This document shows positions 16,882 through 25,790 of a stretch of DNA of 64,000 bases, piece by piece. The first letter of the stretch is position 1. Each line of letters begins with the position of its first letter. Source of the stretch: Bacillus sp. F19 (GTDB lineage Bacteria; Bacillota; Bacilli; Bacillales; Bacillaceae). The position numbers were made by a program, and so were the translations under genes. The notes below the pieces were generated by a model. The model did not search any database, had not been told where the DNA came from, and worked only from the letters and a program-made list of their open reading frames with translations. Location: the NCBI GenBank assembly GCA_023823795.1, contig CP085710.1, positions 2,630,001-2,694,000 on the forward strand, given 5' to 3'.

Positions 16882-18108
16882 ATGGAAAAGGCAGCTTCAT
16901 TAAAAAAACCGGTTTCAAAACCGTCTCCGACTATTTACAACATCCTTTTCATCATTGGTTTATGTCATTTATTAAACGATTCGATTCAATCCGTTATCCC
17001 TGCGATGTTTCCGATTCTTGAAAATACGATGGGGCTCACGTTTACACAGCTTGGCCTGATTGCTTTTACGCTCAATATGGTTTCCTCTGTCCTTCAGCCG
17101 GTTGTCGGCTGGTATACAGATAAAAAACCAATGCCATATGCCCTGCCTATGGGCCTTACGAGCAGCTTAATCGGTATTGTCGGCCTATCTTTTGCTCCTT
17201 CTTTTTCAATGATCTTATTAAGTGTCTTTTTCATTGGACTAGGTTCTGCGGTCTTTCATCCTGAAGGATCAAGAGTGGCATATTTAGCAGCTGGAGAAAG
17301 ACGAGGCCTCGCGCAGTCAATCTATCAAGTTGGAGGAAATACCGGATCCTCTTCTGCTCCGCTGATTACAGCGCTTATTCTCGTTCCATTCGGGCAGTTT
17401 GGCGCGATTTGGTTCACTATTGCAGCAGCTCTTGCAGTTATTTTCCTTATTTATATAGCAAACTGGTACACATTGAAACTTTCAGACATTAGAAGAGAAG
17501 AAAAGAAAAATGGCACTAAGAAAAAAGAAGTAAAACTGACGAGAGCCATTTTTTATGCCTTAGCAGTTATCGTATTTCTCGTTTTTGCACGTTCATGGTA
17601 TGGAAGTGCCATTTCAAATTTTTACACGTTCTATGTTATTGAAAAGTATGATTTAAGTATTGCCCAGTCACAGGTTTATATCTTTATCTTTCTTATCATG
17701 GGTGCACTTGGAACCTTTGCAGGGGGACCTTTGGCAGACCGGTTCGGCAAACGTACAATTATCCTTTATTCTCTGCTTGCTACAGCGCCTTTTGCCCTCA
17801 TTTTGCCGTTTGCAGGTCCAATTGCGGCATATCCGCTGATCGCTGCAATTGGTTTTATATTAAGTTCAAGCTTTTCTGTAACAGTTGTTTATGCACAAGA
17901 GCTCATTCCAGGAAAGATTGGCACAATGTCCGGTCTAACAGTTGGACTCGCATTTGGAATGGGAGCAATTGGTTCCGTTGCTTTAGGCTCATTGATTGAC
18001 GCTTTTGGATTAACATCTGTTATGACAGGCATCGCTTGTCTGCCGATTTTAGGAGCACTTGCTTACCTCCTCCCCACAGATCAAACCTTAAAAGAGTGGC
18101 AGCAATAA
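16882..18108 (+). CDS. MFS transporter, fosmidomycin-resistance (Fsr) type
   Basis: A 408-residue, 12-helix major facilitator protein. The N-terminal HLLNDSIQSVIPAMFPIL and the later VFHPEGSRVAYLA are hallmarks of the Fsr subfamily, and GGPLADRFGKR is the MFS loop motif of the second half. Likely a drug or small-molecule exporter in the cytoplasmic membrane. AAAGGA precedes the ATG. It is divergent from the aspartokinase and has no obvious terminator before the next gene. Confidence 0.85.
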   Translation: MEKAASLKKPVSKPSPTIYNILFIIGLCHLLNDSIQSVIPAMFPILENTMGLTFTQLGLIAFTLNMVSSVLQPVVGWYTDKKPMPYALPMGLTSSLIGIVGLSFAPSFSMILLSVFFIGLGSAVFHPEGSRVAYLAAGERRGLAQSIYQVGGNTGSSSAPLITALILVPFGQFGAIWFTIAAALAVIFLIYIANWYTLKLSDIRREEKKNGTKKKEVKLTRAIFYALAVIVFLVFARSWYGSAISNFYTFYVIEKYDLSIAQSQVYIFIFLIMGALGTFAGGPLADRFGKRTIILYSLLATAPFALILPFAGPIAAYPLIAAIGFILSSSFSVTVVYAQELIPGKIGTMSGLTVGLAFGMGAIGSVALGSLIDAFGLTSVMTGIACLPILGALAYLLPTDQTLKEWQQ

Positions 18109-18238
18109 CCGACAGCCTTTGACGATTTGCCATGGATTATTTTCATTAATTTGTCGCATATTGAATGATTTAACAGATTTGTAATCTAAAAGACCCCTTT
18201 TTTGTGGTATAACTAAAATACAAGAAAGGGGTTGTTTT

Positions 18239-19483
18239 ATGAGATTTTCAATGCGTATGATTGCCGCGCTTTCTGTCGGTTTTGTTACTCTATCAAGCTA
18301 TAACACTGCCCTAGCGCAAACGAATCAGGACACCTTGCATAAAGCTGAGAAGCAGCTTGACCAAAATCAGGAAGTGCTGAATCAAAAAGAAAAACAAAAG
18401 CAAGCAGTACATACCGCTGTTCAGAAAATGGAAAACGAACTTCAGAACATGGAAGCTCTTATTGTGAAAAATGAAAAAGAATACGCCTCCATACAAGAAA
18501 AGATTAAAAAGACAAATCAATTAATCGATGAAAAGAAAATAGAAATTGTGGCACTTCAGGACAAGGTATTAAGCCGTGAGGAAATCATGCATGCAAGGCT
18601 TGTTGCCCTTCAGGAGAATGATCACGCTGATATTGTCATTCATACATTAGTAAATGCGGAAAGTGTTTCGAACTTTTTTGAGAGAATTGGAGCTGTTGCC
18701 ACTCTCCTAAATGCTGATAATGACATTCTAGAGCAGCAGCAGGCTGATTTAAAGAAAATCGAAGAAGATAAAAAAGAGATCGACAGACAAGAGGTTCTGC
18801 TGACTGAACAGAAGCAAACATTAGCATCAAGCGGTGCCAAGATTGAAGAAACGATGCAAAACAGACAAAAGAAAATGACTGCCCTTCAAACTGAATATCA
18901 AAAGATTTCAACAGAAGTGACGCTTGCTGAACAGGAAAAATCAGCGCTTCAGACTCAAATGAAATCAATTGAAACAAGCATTAAAAAAGAACAGGAAGCG
19001 GCAATTGCACGGGCCGCAAGTATTGCCGCTGCGAAAAAGAAAGAGCAGGCCGCTCTTCTTGCTGAAGCTAACGCCCGGGCAGAAGCTGCAAAAGCAAAGG
19101 AAGCAGCAAAAGCAAAAGCTGCAGCAGCACCGGCCAAGCCTGTAGCTGCTGATAAACCTGCTGCCAATGAGCCTCCAAAAGAAGAAAATGATGAAAGCAA
19201 AATCTTCTATGTAACCGCTACTGCTTACAGCCACGAAGATACGGCCAGCGACTATACGGCCATTGGCATAAATATTAAAGAAAATCCAAATATGAAACTA
19301 ATTGCTGTTGATCCAAAAATCATTCCTCTGGGCAAGAAAGTCTGGGTTGAAGGTTATGGAGTTGCTATTGCAGGTGATACAGGCGGTGCAATCGTCAATC
19401 ATAAAATTGATGTTTTGATGCCTAATAGTGCAGAAGCCAGAAAATGGGGCCGTAAAACCGTAAAAGTCGAAGTATTAGATTAA
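18239..19483 (+). CDS. Secreted coiled-coil protein with C-terminal 3D domain
   Basis: A 414-residue cell-wall protein. A signal peptide (about residues 1-27, ending ALAQ) is followed by a long charged coiled coil (30-260) like the PcsB/CwlO N-terminal regulatory region. An Ala/Lys-rich linker (260-315) leads to a C-terminal 3D domain (YVTATAYSHEDTASDYTAIG ... AGDTGGAIVNHKIDVLM) with the three aspartates of MltA/YocH-type muralytic domains. It probably trims peptidoglycan during growth, with the coiled coil as membrane or partner contact. AAAGGGG lies 7 bases before the ATG. Domain order is clear; the exact cleavage is not. Confidence 0.82.
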   Translation: MRFSMRMIAALSVGFVTLSSYNTALAQTNQDTLHKAEKQLDQNQEVLNQKEKQKQAVHTAVQKMENELQNMEALIVKNEKEYASIQEKIKKTNQLIDEKKIEIVALQDKVLSREEIMHARLVALQENDHADIVIHTLVNAESVSNFFERIGAVATLLNADNDILEQQQADLKKIEEDKKEIDRQEVLLTEQKQTLASSGAKIEETMQNRQKKMTALQTEYQKISTEVTLAEQEKSALQTQMKSIETSIKKEQEAAIARAASIAAAKKKEQAALLAEANARAEAAKAKEAAKAKAAAAPAKPVAADKPAANEPPKEENDESKIFYVTATAYSHEDTASDYTAIGINIKENPNMKLIAVDPKIIPLGKKVWVEGYGVAIAGDTGGAIVNHKIDVLMPNSAEARKWGRKTVKVEVLD

Positions 19484-19532
19484 TAGAATCAAAAAAAGAG
19501 AACATTATGTTCTCTTTTTTTTGATTCTATAA
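19484..19532. terminator. Strong hairpin terminator
   Basis: AGAATCAAAAAAAGAGAACA and its complement form one long hairpin around 19484-19530 with internal A and T runs. It can terminate the 3D-domain gene and also transcripts from the right. Confidence 0.85.
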
Positions 19533-19592
19533 GATTAGATGGACGAACCATTCCTTAAAATCCAACAGCGTAAAATAATTTCAATATAAAGA

Positions 19593-20201
19593 CTATTTCA
19601 AAAGAACAGGGTCTTTCCTGAACAAATTCTTCATCATAGCTGTAAACTGACAGGTTTGAAACTCATAATCTGATCCGCTGTGGACGCTTCTCATTCTAAA
19701 CCCTGAAGACATCAGGACAAACAGTTCAGCAGTCTGATTTGCATCAATCTCCGCGCTGATCACTCCATTTTTTTGACCGGATACAATCCAGAGCTTTGAA
19801 AACTCAAACATCCATTGATCAAATTCACGGAGAGCTTCCTTTGCATTTTTTTGTTCATTCCTGCCGATAAAGTATAACAGGATTTGATTCACTACATCTT
19901 TTGGATGATTAATTGCTTCGAAACTCTCCGATAAAACATCGATAGGGTCCGTCATATCCTCTTTTCTCTTCCCCATTTTTTCAAAGAATTTTTCATTTGT
20001 TTCATGAATCCTCGCTTCAAGCACTTTAGCGAATAGCTCATCTTTGCTTTTAATATAATGATAGATGGCTCCCTTTGACAGGCCTGTCCTCTCCATGATT
20101 TCTGAAAGGGTGGTTTTGGCGCAGCCCACTTCTTTAATCAATGCAGATGCAGCTTCAAGCAATGCCTTCTCTGAACGCACTCTTCTTTCAAATTGCTTCA
20201 T
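19593..20201 (-). CDS. TetR-family transcriptional regulator
   Basis: A 202-residue repressor. Residues 8-55 form the TetR helix-turn-helix (TTLSEIMERTGLSKGAIYHYIKSKDELF), and the rest is a ligand-binding helical domain of unknown specificity. AAGGAGG precedes the ATG. No transporter or enzyme is directly divergent; the nearest divergent gene is the POT transporter 340 bases away. The target is therefore unknown and may include its own promoter. Confidence 0.85.
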   Translation of the reverse strand: MKQFERRVRSEKALLEAASALIKEVGCAKTTLSEIMERTGLSKGAIYHYIKSKDELFAKVLEARIHETNEKFFEKMGKRKEDMTDPIDVLSESFEAINHPKDVVNQILLYFIGRNEQKNAKEALREFDQWMFEFSKLWIVSGQKNGVISAEIDANQTAELFVLMSSGFRMRSVHSGSDYEFQTCQFTAMMKNLFRKDPVLLK

Positions 20202-20385
20202 GATTCGACGCCTCCTTTCTACATTTTAAAAACAGACCGATGGTTTGTAAAGTAGATTTATGTCACCAATTGTTGATTGAAGACTGAGTAACGCAATTGA
20301 TGTTCTGATGCCGGTTCTGATCATGCGAAACTCACAGACCCAAAGTATGTTGTTTCCTTAATTATAGAACTTAAAGCAATAGGCT

Positions 20386-20420
20386 GAAAAAACAAGGCTG
20401 AAGGCAAGCCCTGTTTTTTC
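20386..20420 (+). terminator. Orphan hairpin with T-run in the 340-bp gap before the POT gene
   Basis: GAAAAAACAAGGCT and AGCCCTGTTTTTTC form a terminator-like stem-loop. No gene ends upstream on this strand, so it may insulate the transporter promoter or end a short unannotated RNA from about 20280. I see nothing else in 20202-20480. Confidence 0.5.
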
Positions 20421-20481
20421 ATGTCATTATTGTAAAATTATACTAAAAAAATAATTTATATGACATTTTTACCGTTTTTTT

Positions 20482-20511
20482 TTGACAATTCAATTTTAAT
20501 AGTAGTATTAT
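20482..20511 (+). promoter_or_regulatory. Sigma-A promoter of the POT transporter
   Basis: TTGACA (20482-20487), an 18-base spacer and TATTAT (20506-20511) predict a start site near 20518 and a leader of only about 25 bases. Confidence 0.72.
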
Positions 20512-20542
20512 TAATCATGGTAAAAAGGAGGCTTCTTGTATC

Positions 20543-22036
20543 ATGTCATCGATTGACAAAGACAAAATTGTACAAAGTGTACCGCAAAAAGGTTTTTTCG
20601 GTCATCCTAAAGGATTGTTCACGCTATTCTTCACAGAATTTTGGGAGCGTTTTTCTTATTATGGGATGAGAGCTATTCTTCTGTACTATATGTATTATTC
20701 CATGAAAGATGGCGGACTTGGTCTTGATCAGACTACTGCTCTTTCCATTATGTCCATCTATGGTTCCCTCGTTTATATGTCCGGAATCATCGGAGGCTGG
20801 ATATCCGACAGATTGCTTGGAAATACACGAACTGTTTTTTATGGCGGAGTTCTTATTATGCTTGGTCATATTATTCTTGCTTTCCCTGGAAGCATTGCAG
20901 CATTTTTCGTGTCGATGTTCTTCATTGTAATCGGTACCGGGTTGCTTAAGCCGAATATTTCGAATATTGTGGGTGATCTATACAGCAAAGATGATAATCG
21001 CCGCGATTCGGGATTCAGCATTTTCTACATGGGAATCAACTTAGGCGGTCTGCTAGCCCCAATTATTGTTGGTACTGTAGGTCAAAAATACAATTTCCAC
21101 TTAGGTTTTGGACTTGCTGCAATCGGTATGGCCATAGGATTAATCGTCTTCTTGCTGACAAAAAAGAAAAATCTTGGATTGGCTGGAAATGCAGTTCCAA
21201 ACCCGCTTACTCCTTCTGAAAGAAAAAGTGTTTTCGGAAGATTGGCTATTGGTATAGCTGTTATCGGAATTTTAGGAGCTATTTCTATTTCAACCGGCTA
21301 TCTGACGATAGAAAGATTTACTTTCTTAATCAGTATTTTGGGTATTTTAATTCCTACGGTTTACTTCATTGTGATGTACCGCAGTCCTAAGTCAACAGAT
21401 GTTGAACGCTCTCGCCTTCTTGCTTATATTCCACTGTTCATCGCAGCAATGGTTTTCTGGGCGATACAGGAACAAGGAGCTACGATACTTGGAGCATACG
21501 CTGATACTCGAACTCAATTAAAATTTGGCGATTTTGAAATCCCATCATCATTGTTTCAATCGTTAAATCCATTATTCGTTGTCTTCTTGGCGCCGGTGTT
21601 TGCATGGCTCTGGATTAAACTCGGCAATCGTCAGCCATCTACATCGAAAAAATTTGCGTTCGGTTTGTTTTTTGCAGGTTTATCATTTTTGATTATGATT
21701 ATTCCTGCTTACGTGAACGGAACAGATTCACTTGCTAACCCGATTTGGCTAATACTTAGCTTCTTCCTGGTTGTACTCGGAGAGCTTTGTCTGTCACCTG
21801 TTGGTTTATCTACAACGACAAAGCTTGCTCCAGCTGCATTCTCAGCACAGACTATGAGTCTATGGTTCCTGACAAGTGCATCTGCTCAAGCCATTAACGC
21901 TCAAATTGTAAAATTCTACAAACCCGAAACTGAAATTCTCTATTTTGGTATCATTGGCGGTATAGCGGTACTTTTAGGAGTTCTGATGCTTCTTCTTTCT
22001 CCTAAAATTCAAAGTTACATGAAAGGTGTCCGCTAA
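20543..22036 (+). CDS. dtpT: Proton-dependent di/tripeptide transporter (POT family)
   Basis: A 497-residue, 14-helix peptide:proton symporter. The family's ExxERFxYYG signature appears as EFWERFSYYGMRAILLYYM near residue 32. The second signature region is GTGLLKPNISNIVGDLY with FSIFYMGINLGGLLAP. The conserved EQGA near residue 310 (WAIQEQGATILG) is also present. It imports di- and tripeptides across the cytoplasmic membrane. The AAAGGAGG site is 11 bases from the ATG, slightly long. It is monocistronic between its own promoter and terminator. Confidence 0.92.
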   Translation: MSSIDKDKIVQSVPQKGFFGHPKGLFTLFFTEFWERFSYYGMRAILLYYMYYSMKDGGLGLDQTTALSIMSIYGSLVYMSGIIGGWISDRLLGNTRTVFYGGVLIMLGHIILAFPGSIAAFFVSMFFIVIGTGLLKPNISNIVGDLYSKDDNRRDSGFSIFYMGINLGGLLAPIIVGTVGQKYNFHLGFGLAAIGMAIGLIVFLLTKKKNLGLAGNAVPNPLTPSERKSVFGRLAIGIAVIGILGAISISTGYLTIERFTFLISILGILIPTVYFIVMYRSPKSTDVERSRLLAYIPLFIAAMVFWAIQEQGATILGAYADTRTQLKFGDFEIPSSLFQSLNPLFVVFLAPVFAWLWIKLGNRQPSTSKKFAFGLFFAGLSFLIMIIPAYVNGTDSLANPIWLILSFFLVVLGELCLSPVGLSTTTKLAPAAFSAQTMSLWFLTSASAQAINAQIVKFYKPETEILYFGIIGGIAVLLGVLMLLLSPKIQSYMKGVR

Positions 22037-22043
22037 GATGCCT

Positions 22044-22082
22044 AACAAGCCTGTTCCTTTTTAGGAACAGGCTTGTTTTTTG
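22044..22082 (+). terminator. Terminator of the POT transporter gene
   Basis: AACAAGCCTGTTCC and GGAACAGGCTTGTT form a 14-bp stem followed by T6, seven bases after the stop codon. Confidence 0.92.
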
Positions 22083-22124
22083 ATTAAACTGGAGAGACTT
22101 ATACATTTGCAGCCTCTCTTGCTT

Positions 22125-22733
22125 TTTCTCTGCAGAATCAGTATCCACCCAGCGCCGGCATCTGCAAGCTCCTGAAGCACCTGAACGTATAAAGGAATCA
22201 ATTTCTGAAGTACTTGGTCTTTATTTTCGCCTTTTGATAAAGTAACTAAGGTAAGCGGACCGACAATAACAGGCTTACCGTAAATGCCGAGCTCTTCTTT
22301 TGCTTAAAGGTAAAGATGCAAAAGCCGGTTTTCGGTCAGGCTTGGCTCTGCCTGACCCAGTTCCGGTACAATATAATGATAATTCGTGTTAAACCATTTT
22401 GTCATTTCAGCCGCCACTTGCTCAACTGCTGCCTCTTGCCATATTAAAGTATGTCTGAAGGGAATTTGCATCCTGATTCCGGAACCTCTCCGGAAGAAGA
22501 CCAAACATAACAGCTGTATCCAGTATATGATCATAATAGGTGAAGTCACCAATAGGAATTAGATCAATTCCTTTATCCATCTGCTTCTGCAAATGAGACA
22601 GACTGATCTCTTTCATCTTCTGTTTAAATTGCTGCTCTGTTAAATCGCCTTTCCAGAATGATTCTAACGTCTTTTTCCACTCTCTTTTTTATTCGATTCT
22701 CGGATAACCTAAGTTTTAATTTTTAATGCTCAT
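22125..22733 (-). pseudogene. metE: Decayed metE (cobalamin-independent methionine synthase) N-terminus
   Basis: Starting at ATG 22733 (GGAG site present), the reading reconstructs the first 200 residues or so of Met[89 protein letters not shown] and LADAGAGWI. It carries stops at codon 6 and after PRIE, a frame change near 22430-22460 and another stop at 22304. It ends in unrelated sequence near 22130, so over 500 residues are missing. It follows an intact cobalamin riboswitch and terminator, the normal control of metE in B12 makers. Confidence 0.85.
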
Positions 22734-22764
22734 TGCTGCTCCATCGTTTCTCAACCTTCGGTGC

Positions 22765-22798
22765 ATGAAAAAAACTCTCTTGCAAGAAGAGAGTTTGA
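22765..22798 (-). terminator. Expression-platform terminator of the metE cobalamin riboswitch
   Basis: On the minus strand AAACTCTCTT and AAGAGAGTTT form a stem directly followed by T7, between the aptamer and the metE remnant. Confidence 0.82.
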
Positions 22799-22879
22799 TG
22801 GACAAAGCTAACTTGAGTTGAGACACAAGACAGGTTTCTACATATCGCATCACCCTCCCTATTCCGCGTAGGCATGAAG

Positions 22880-23070
22880 TGCATACGATAGGCAGGTCTA
22901 CTGACTCAGGTTCATTGTATTCTATTCCCTTCCCATTTTTCATTAGAAAAACAGTGGGCTTTTATTGAATTCTCCCCATTACAGTGGCGCGACCGTGTCG
23001 GATTTTCACCGAGCTTCCCTATTAAGCTAATACAGAAATGTACTCTTGTAATTAGCACCTATCGCTTGTA
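22880..23070 (-). promoter_or_regulatory. Cobalamin riboswitch in front of the metE remnant
   Basis: On the minus strand the aptamer runs from AGGTGCTAATTA through AATAGGGAAGCTCGGTG, CCGACACGGTCGCGCCACTG (B12 box at 22983-22989), TGGGGAG and GAGTCAGTAGACCTGCC. All conserved blocks are present, and only the downstream gene is broken. Confidence 0.9.
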
Positions 23071-23147
23071 AAAATATTAAATTTTTAAAATTCATTAACA
23101 ATTGTTTCTAAGCATAGCTGAAGCTTCGCTATCGTGCAAGCATAATA

Positions 23148-23936
23148 TTAAGAGTCTTCTGAAATTCCAAGGACTTTCCATTTTGCTGCCTCATAAAATC
23201 CAAGCTGTTTATAAAGATTTCCTGATTCTGGATTATTATAAAACAAATAAATGGCCTTTTCTTCATTTGCAATCTCCTTGCAAATGGCACGAATCACTTC
23301 AGAAGCATATCCTTTCCTCCGATGAACCGGTGGTGTAGCTACACCGGCTATAATGGCAGTATGGCAGCTTTCAATAAACACGCCGGCCGTTGAAACCATT
23401 GTTCCTCCTACTGCTTTGTAGAATACTTTCAACTTGCCTGATTCTATGTTTTGATAGTGATCATTTGCAAAGAAGTCTTCATTTGGGCCAATCATTTTAT
23501 ATTCATCGACATCCATGAACAAATCGTATAGTTTTCGGCATTCTTCAAGACTAGTAATCATTTTAACATCCTGGCTTGCCTGAAAATCTGTGTTTCCTTC
23601 ATATCTGAGCATGAACGAATCACTCTCAAGATCCATTTGAAAGTGACATTTAAACTCTTCGATCAATTCTTTTTTCCCGACAATTTTCCTGATGCCGGTT
23701 TCCCGTATGATTAATGCAAATTCTGCTAATGGGAGATTGATAACGGGGCTGTAGTAATAAATTTTTTCAGGATAGATCATTAAAATGGCGTTTAAATGCG
23801 TATTCAAATAACCTCCATAAACCATCATATGTTCTTGTGTCAAGTCTTCTATAATTAAGGCATTCAATTCCATATCAGTCCGCAAAAATTCTGCTGCCAG
23901 ATCGTATTCTATTTTAGCGATTAACTTAATTTGCAT
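23148..23936 (-). CDS. GNAT-family acetyltransferase with N-terminal extension
   Basis: A 262-residue protein. The C-terminal half (residues 125-255) is a GNAT domain with AGVATPPVHRRKGYASEVIRA as acetyl-CoA binding motif and YNNPESGNLYKQLGF as the last strand-helix. The N-terminal 120 residues, with PEKIYYYSPVINLPLAE and an IIRETGIRKIVGKK helix, resemble the cryptic half found in DUF4081-type acetyltransferases. The substrate is unknown. It lies between the cobalamin riboswitch and the divergent sensor kinase. Confidence 0.8.
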   Translation of the reverse strand: MQIKLIAKIEYDLAAEFLRTDMELNALIIEDLTQEHMMVYGGYLNTHLNAILMIYPEKIYYYSPVINLPLAEFALIIRETGIRKIVGKKELIEEFKCHFQMDLESDSFMLRYEGNTDFQASQDVKMITSLEECRKLYDLFMDVDEYKMIGPNEDFFANDHYQNIESGKLKVFYKAVGGTMVSTAGVFIESCHTAIIAGVATPPVHRRKGYASEVIRAICKEIANEEKAIYLFYNNPESGNLYKQLGFYEAAKWKVLGISEDS

Positions 23937-24072
23937 GTGCTGTTTGCTCCATTACATTTCTCCTGACAAAAAATTTAAAGTCTTTTAGAATATTCTAACA
24001 TTCTCTAGTAAATTTGATATATATTTTAATAGAGAAATTTTTTAAAACTTTTGCGGATAAGGTGAGAACTAC

Positions 24073-25329
24073 ATGGGAATGAAGGATGTATTACTGAATT
24101 TTTTACTCGTATTTTCCCCGCTGTTGATTATACAGCTGTTATATATGAGAAAAGAAACGAATAAAAAAATGAATAAATGGCTTTTTGCTTTATTGCCTGC
24201 ACTTGCGATTATCTTAAGCATGCTTTATCCGTTTATGATTGAGGACGATTTTTTCTTTGACTTCAGACGGATACCTTATGTAATGGGACTTTTGTACGGA
24301 GGATATCCGCTTGGATTCTTTTTATTTGCTGTTACCGCTGTTACCCGCCTGCTTCTTGGAGGATTCGGCACCTATCCGACTATTGTGATGGCTGGCATTC
24401 TTGTTCTTTTCGTGCCGATGCTTTCATCCTATTATTTAAAAAGCAGACTCAGAAAGAAATTAATTCTTGTTGTAGCCATCGTGCTGGCATCTCTGCTTTT
24501 TTCAATCCTGCATATTGAAATGATTTATGGTTCTTTTTTTCATCTGGAATCTTATATTGAACTTTTTATCCTCCATATATTTGCAGCTTTCATAGGAACG
24601 ATTCTTTTTGAAACGATTGTCCAAAACTTTAATTTGCTGAAAAGGGTGATTAAAGCAGAAAAACTTGAAGTAGTCAGTCACTTAGCAGCAAGCATATCTC
24701 ATGAAGTCCGAAATCCTCTGACGACGACAAAGGGGTTCCTGCAGCTGCTTCGAGAAGAAGATATCAGTCAGGAAAAAAAGGAAGAATACATAGAAATTTC
24801 ATTAAATGAGTTGGATCGAGCGACTAACATTATCAAAGATTATCTGACATTCGCAAGACCTGAAGCTGAAAATAATGATCCGATTGAGATCCATACTGAG
24901 CTTAGGAACTGCATCAACGTCATGACGCCTCTTGCACAAATGGAAAATGTGCAGTTTAATGAAAACTTCAGTTCTGATGACATTTTAGTTCTTGGAGATC
25001 CTTTAAAACTTAAGCAATCACTGATTAATATTCTCAAAAATGGTATAGAGTCTTATTCTGCAGGCGGTTTAATAGAAGTATCAACTTTAAAAGAAGACTC
25101 TTACATCAAAATCGTGATATCTGACTATGGTAAAGGAATGACAGAAGATCAGGTGCTTAGGCTTGGGGAGCCCTATTTCTCTACTAAATCAAACGGAACC
25201 GGTCTTGGGATGATGGTATCTTTCAGTATTATTAAAGCTATGAACGGACATATATATGTGACAAGCCAGCCTGGTGCCGGCACTTCATTTACAATTTTTC
25301 TGCCAATCTATTTGAAAAATGAGCGGTAG
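24073..25329 (+). CDS. Membrane sensor histidine kinase, KinB/KinC-like
   Basis: A 418-residue orphan histidine kinase. Five to six membrane helices (residues 5-195, with DFRRIPYVMGLLYGGYPLG and LLLGGFGTYPTI) form a 5TM-LYT-like sensor. The kinase core starts with the H box SHLAASISHEVRNPLTTTKGFLQLL (His near 215). The N box is KQSLINILKNGIES, and the G boxes are SDYGKGMTEDQ and TKSNGTGLGMMVS. H-box wording is very close to the sporulation phosphorelay kinases KinB and KinC, so it may feed Spo0F. No response regulator is adjacent, as usual for phosphorelay kinases. AAGGTGAG precedes the ATG. Confidence 0.87.
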   Translation: MGMKDVLLNFLLVFSPLLIIQLLYMRKETNKKMNKWLFALLPALAIILSMLYPFMIEDDFFFDFRRIPYVMGLLYGGYPLGFFLFAVTAVTRLLLGGFGTYPTIVMAGILVLFVPMLSSYYLKSRLRKKLILVVAIVLASLLFSILHIEMIYGSFFHLESYIELFILHIFAAFIGTILFETIVQNFNLLKRVIKAEKLEVVSHLAASISHEVRNPLTTTKGFLQLLREEDISQEKKEEYIEISLNELDRATNIIKDYLTFARPEAENNDPIEIHTELRNCINVMTPLAQMENVQFNENFSSDDILVLGDPLKLKQSLINILKNGIESYSAGGLIEVSTLKEDSYIKIVISDYGKGMTEDQVLRLGEPYFSTKSNGTGLGMMVSFSIIKAMNGHIYVTSQPGAGTSFTIFLPIYLKNER

Positions 25330-25755
25330 TCTGCCGAACCGACTTCCTGCATAGGGAAAGTTCTTTTACTTCATCAACAGCTCATCAATGAAGATAAAGC
25401 ATATGTTTTCGGTGTATTCAGGTTAGCAGATGGAATGCATGTCGGATATGTCGATTTCTCAACTTTGCTCCGTGATGATTTTCAATGGGCCCGCATGGGA
25501 TATACAATTCATAATCAATTCTGGAGAATGGGTTATGGCAAGGAAGCTGTTAAAACGGCTATCAGACTTGCATTTGATCAATTGAACTATCACCGTCTTG
25601 AGGCGCACATCAATCTTGATAACCACCCATCTGTAAAGCTGGCCGAGAGTTTGGGGATGGAGTTTGAGTGCCTGTGCAAAGGGTTTCTTTATGAAAATAA
25701 AGAATGGGCAGATCATCTTGTTTATTATATAAATAATGATCATTTCATGGCATAG
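25330..25755 (+). pseudogene. 5'-truncated GNAT acetyltransferase remnant
   Basis: The frame is open from the kinase stop codon and reads as the C-terminal two thirds of a RimJ-like acetyltransferase: LLLHQQLINEDKAYVFGVFRL, then GYTIHNQFWRMGYGKEAVKTA and HINLDNHPSVKLAESLGM. About 50 N-terminal residues of the family are missing. The only usable start is the ATG at 25435, inside the domain and with no clear binding site. It is in the same frame as the kinase, so a deletion may have joined them. A short functional protein cannot be fully excluded. Confidence 0.65.
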
Positions 25756-25756
25756 A

Positions 25757-25789
25757 AAAGGCCGGTCTCATATTTGAGACCGGCCTTTT
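25757..25789. terminator. Bidirectional terminator between convergent genes
   Basis: AAAAGGCCGGTCTCA and TGAGACCGGCCTTTT form a perfect 15-bp stem with a 3-base loop, serving both the GNAT remnant and the HAD phosphatase gene. Confidence 0.92.
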
Positions 25790-25790
25790 G

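Noticed and set aside
18955-19234. Ala/Ser/Phe-rich minus-strand ORFs opposite the 3D-domain gene
   Set aside because: They are antisense shadows of the Ala/Lys-rich linker, without start context.
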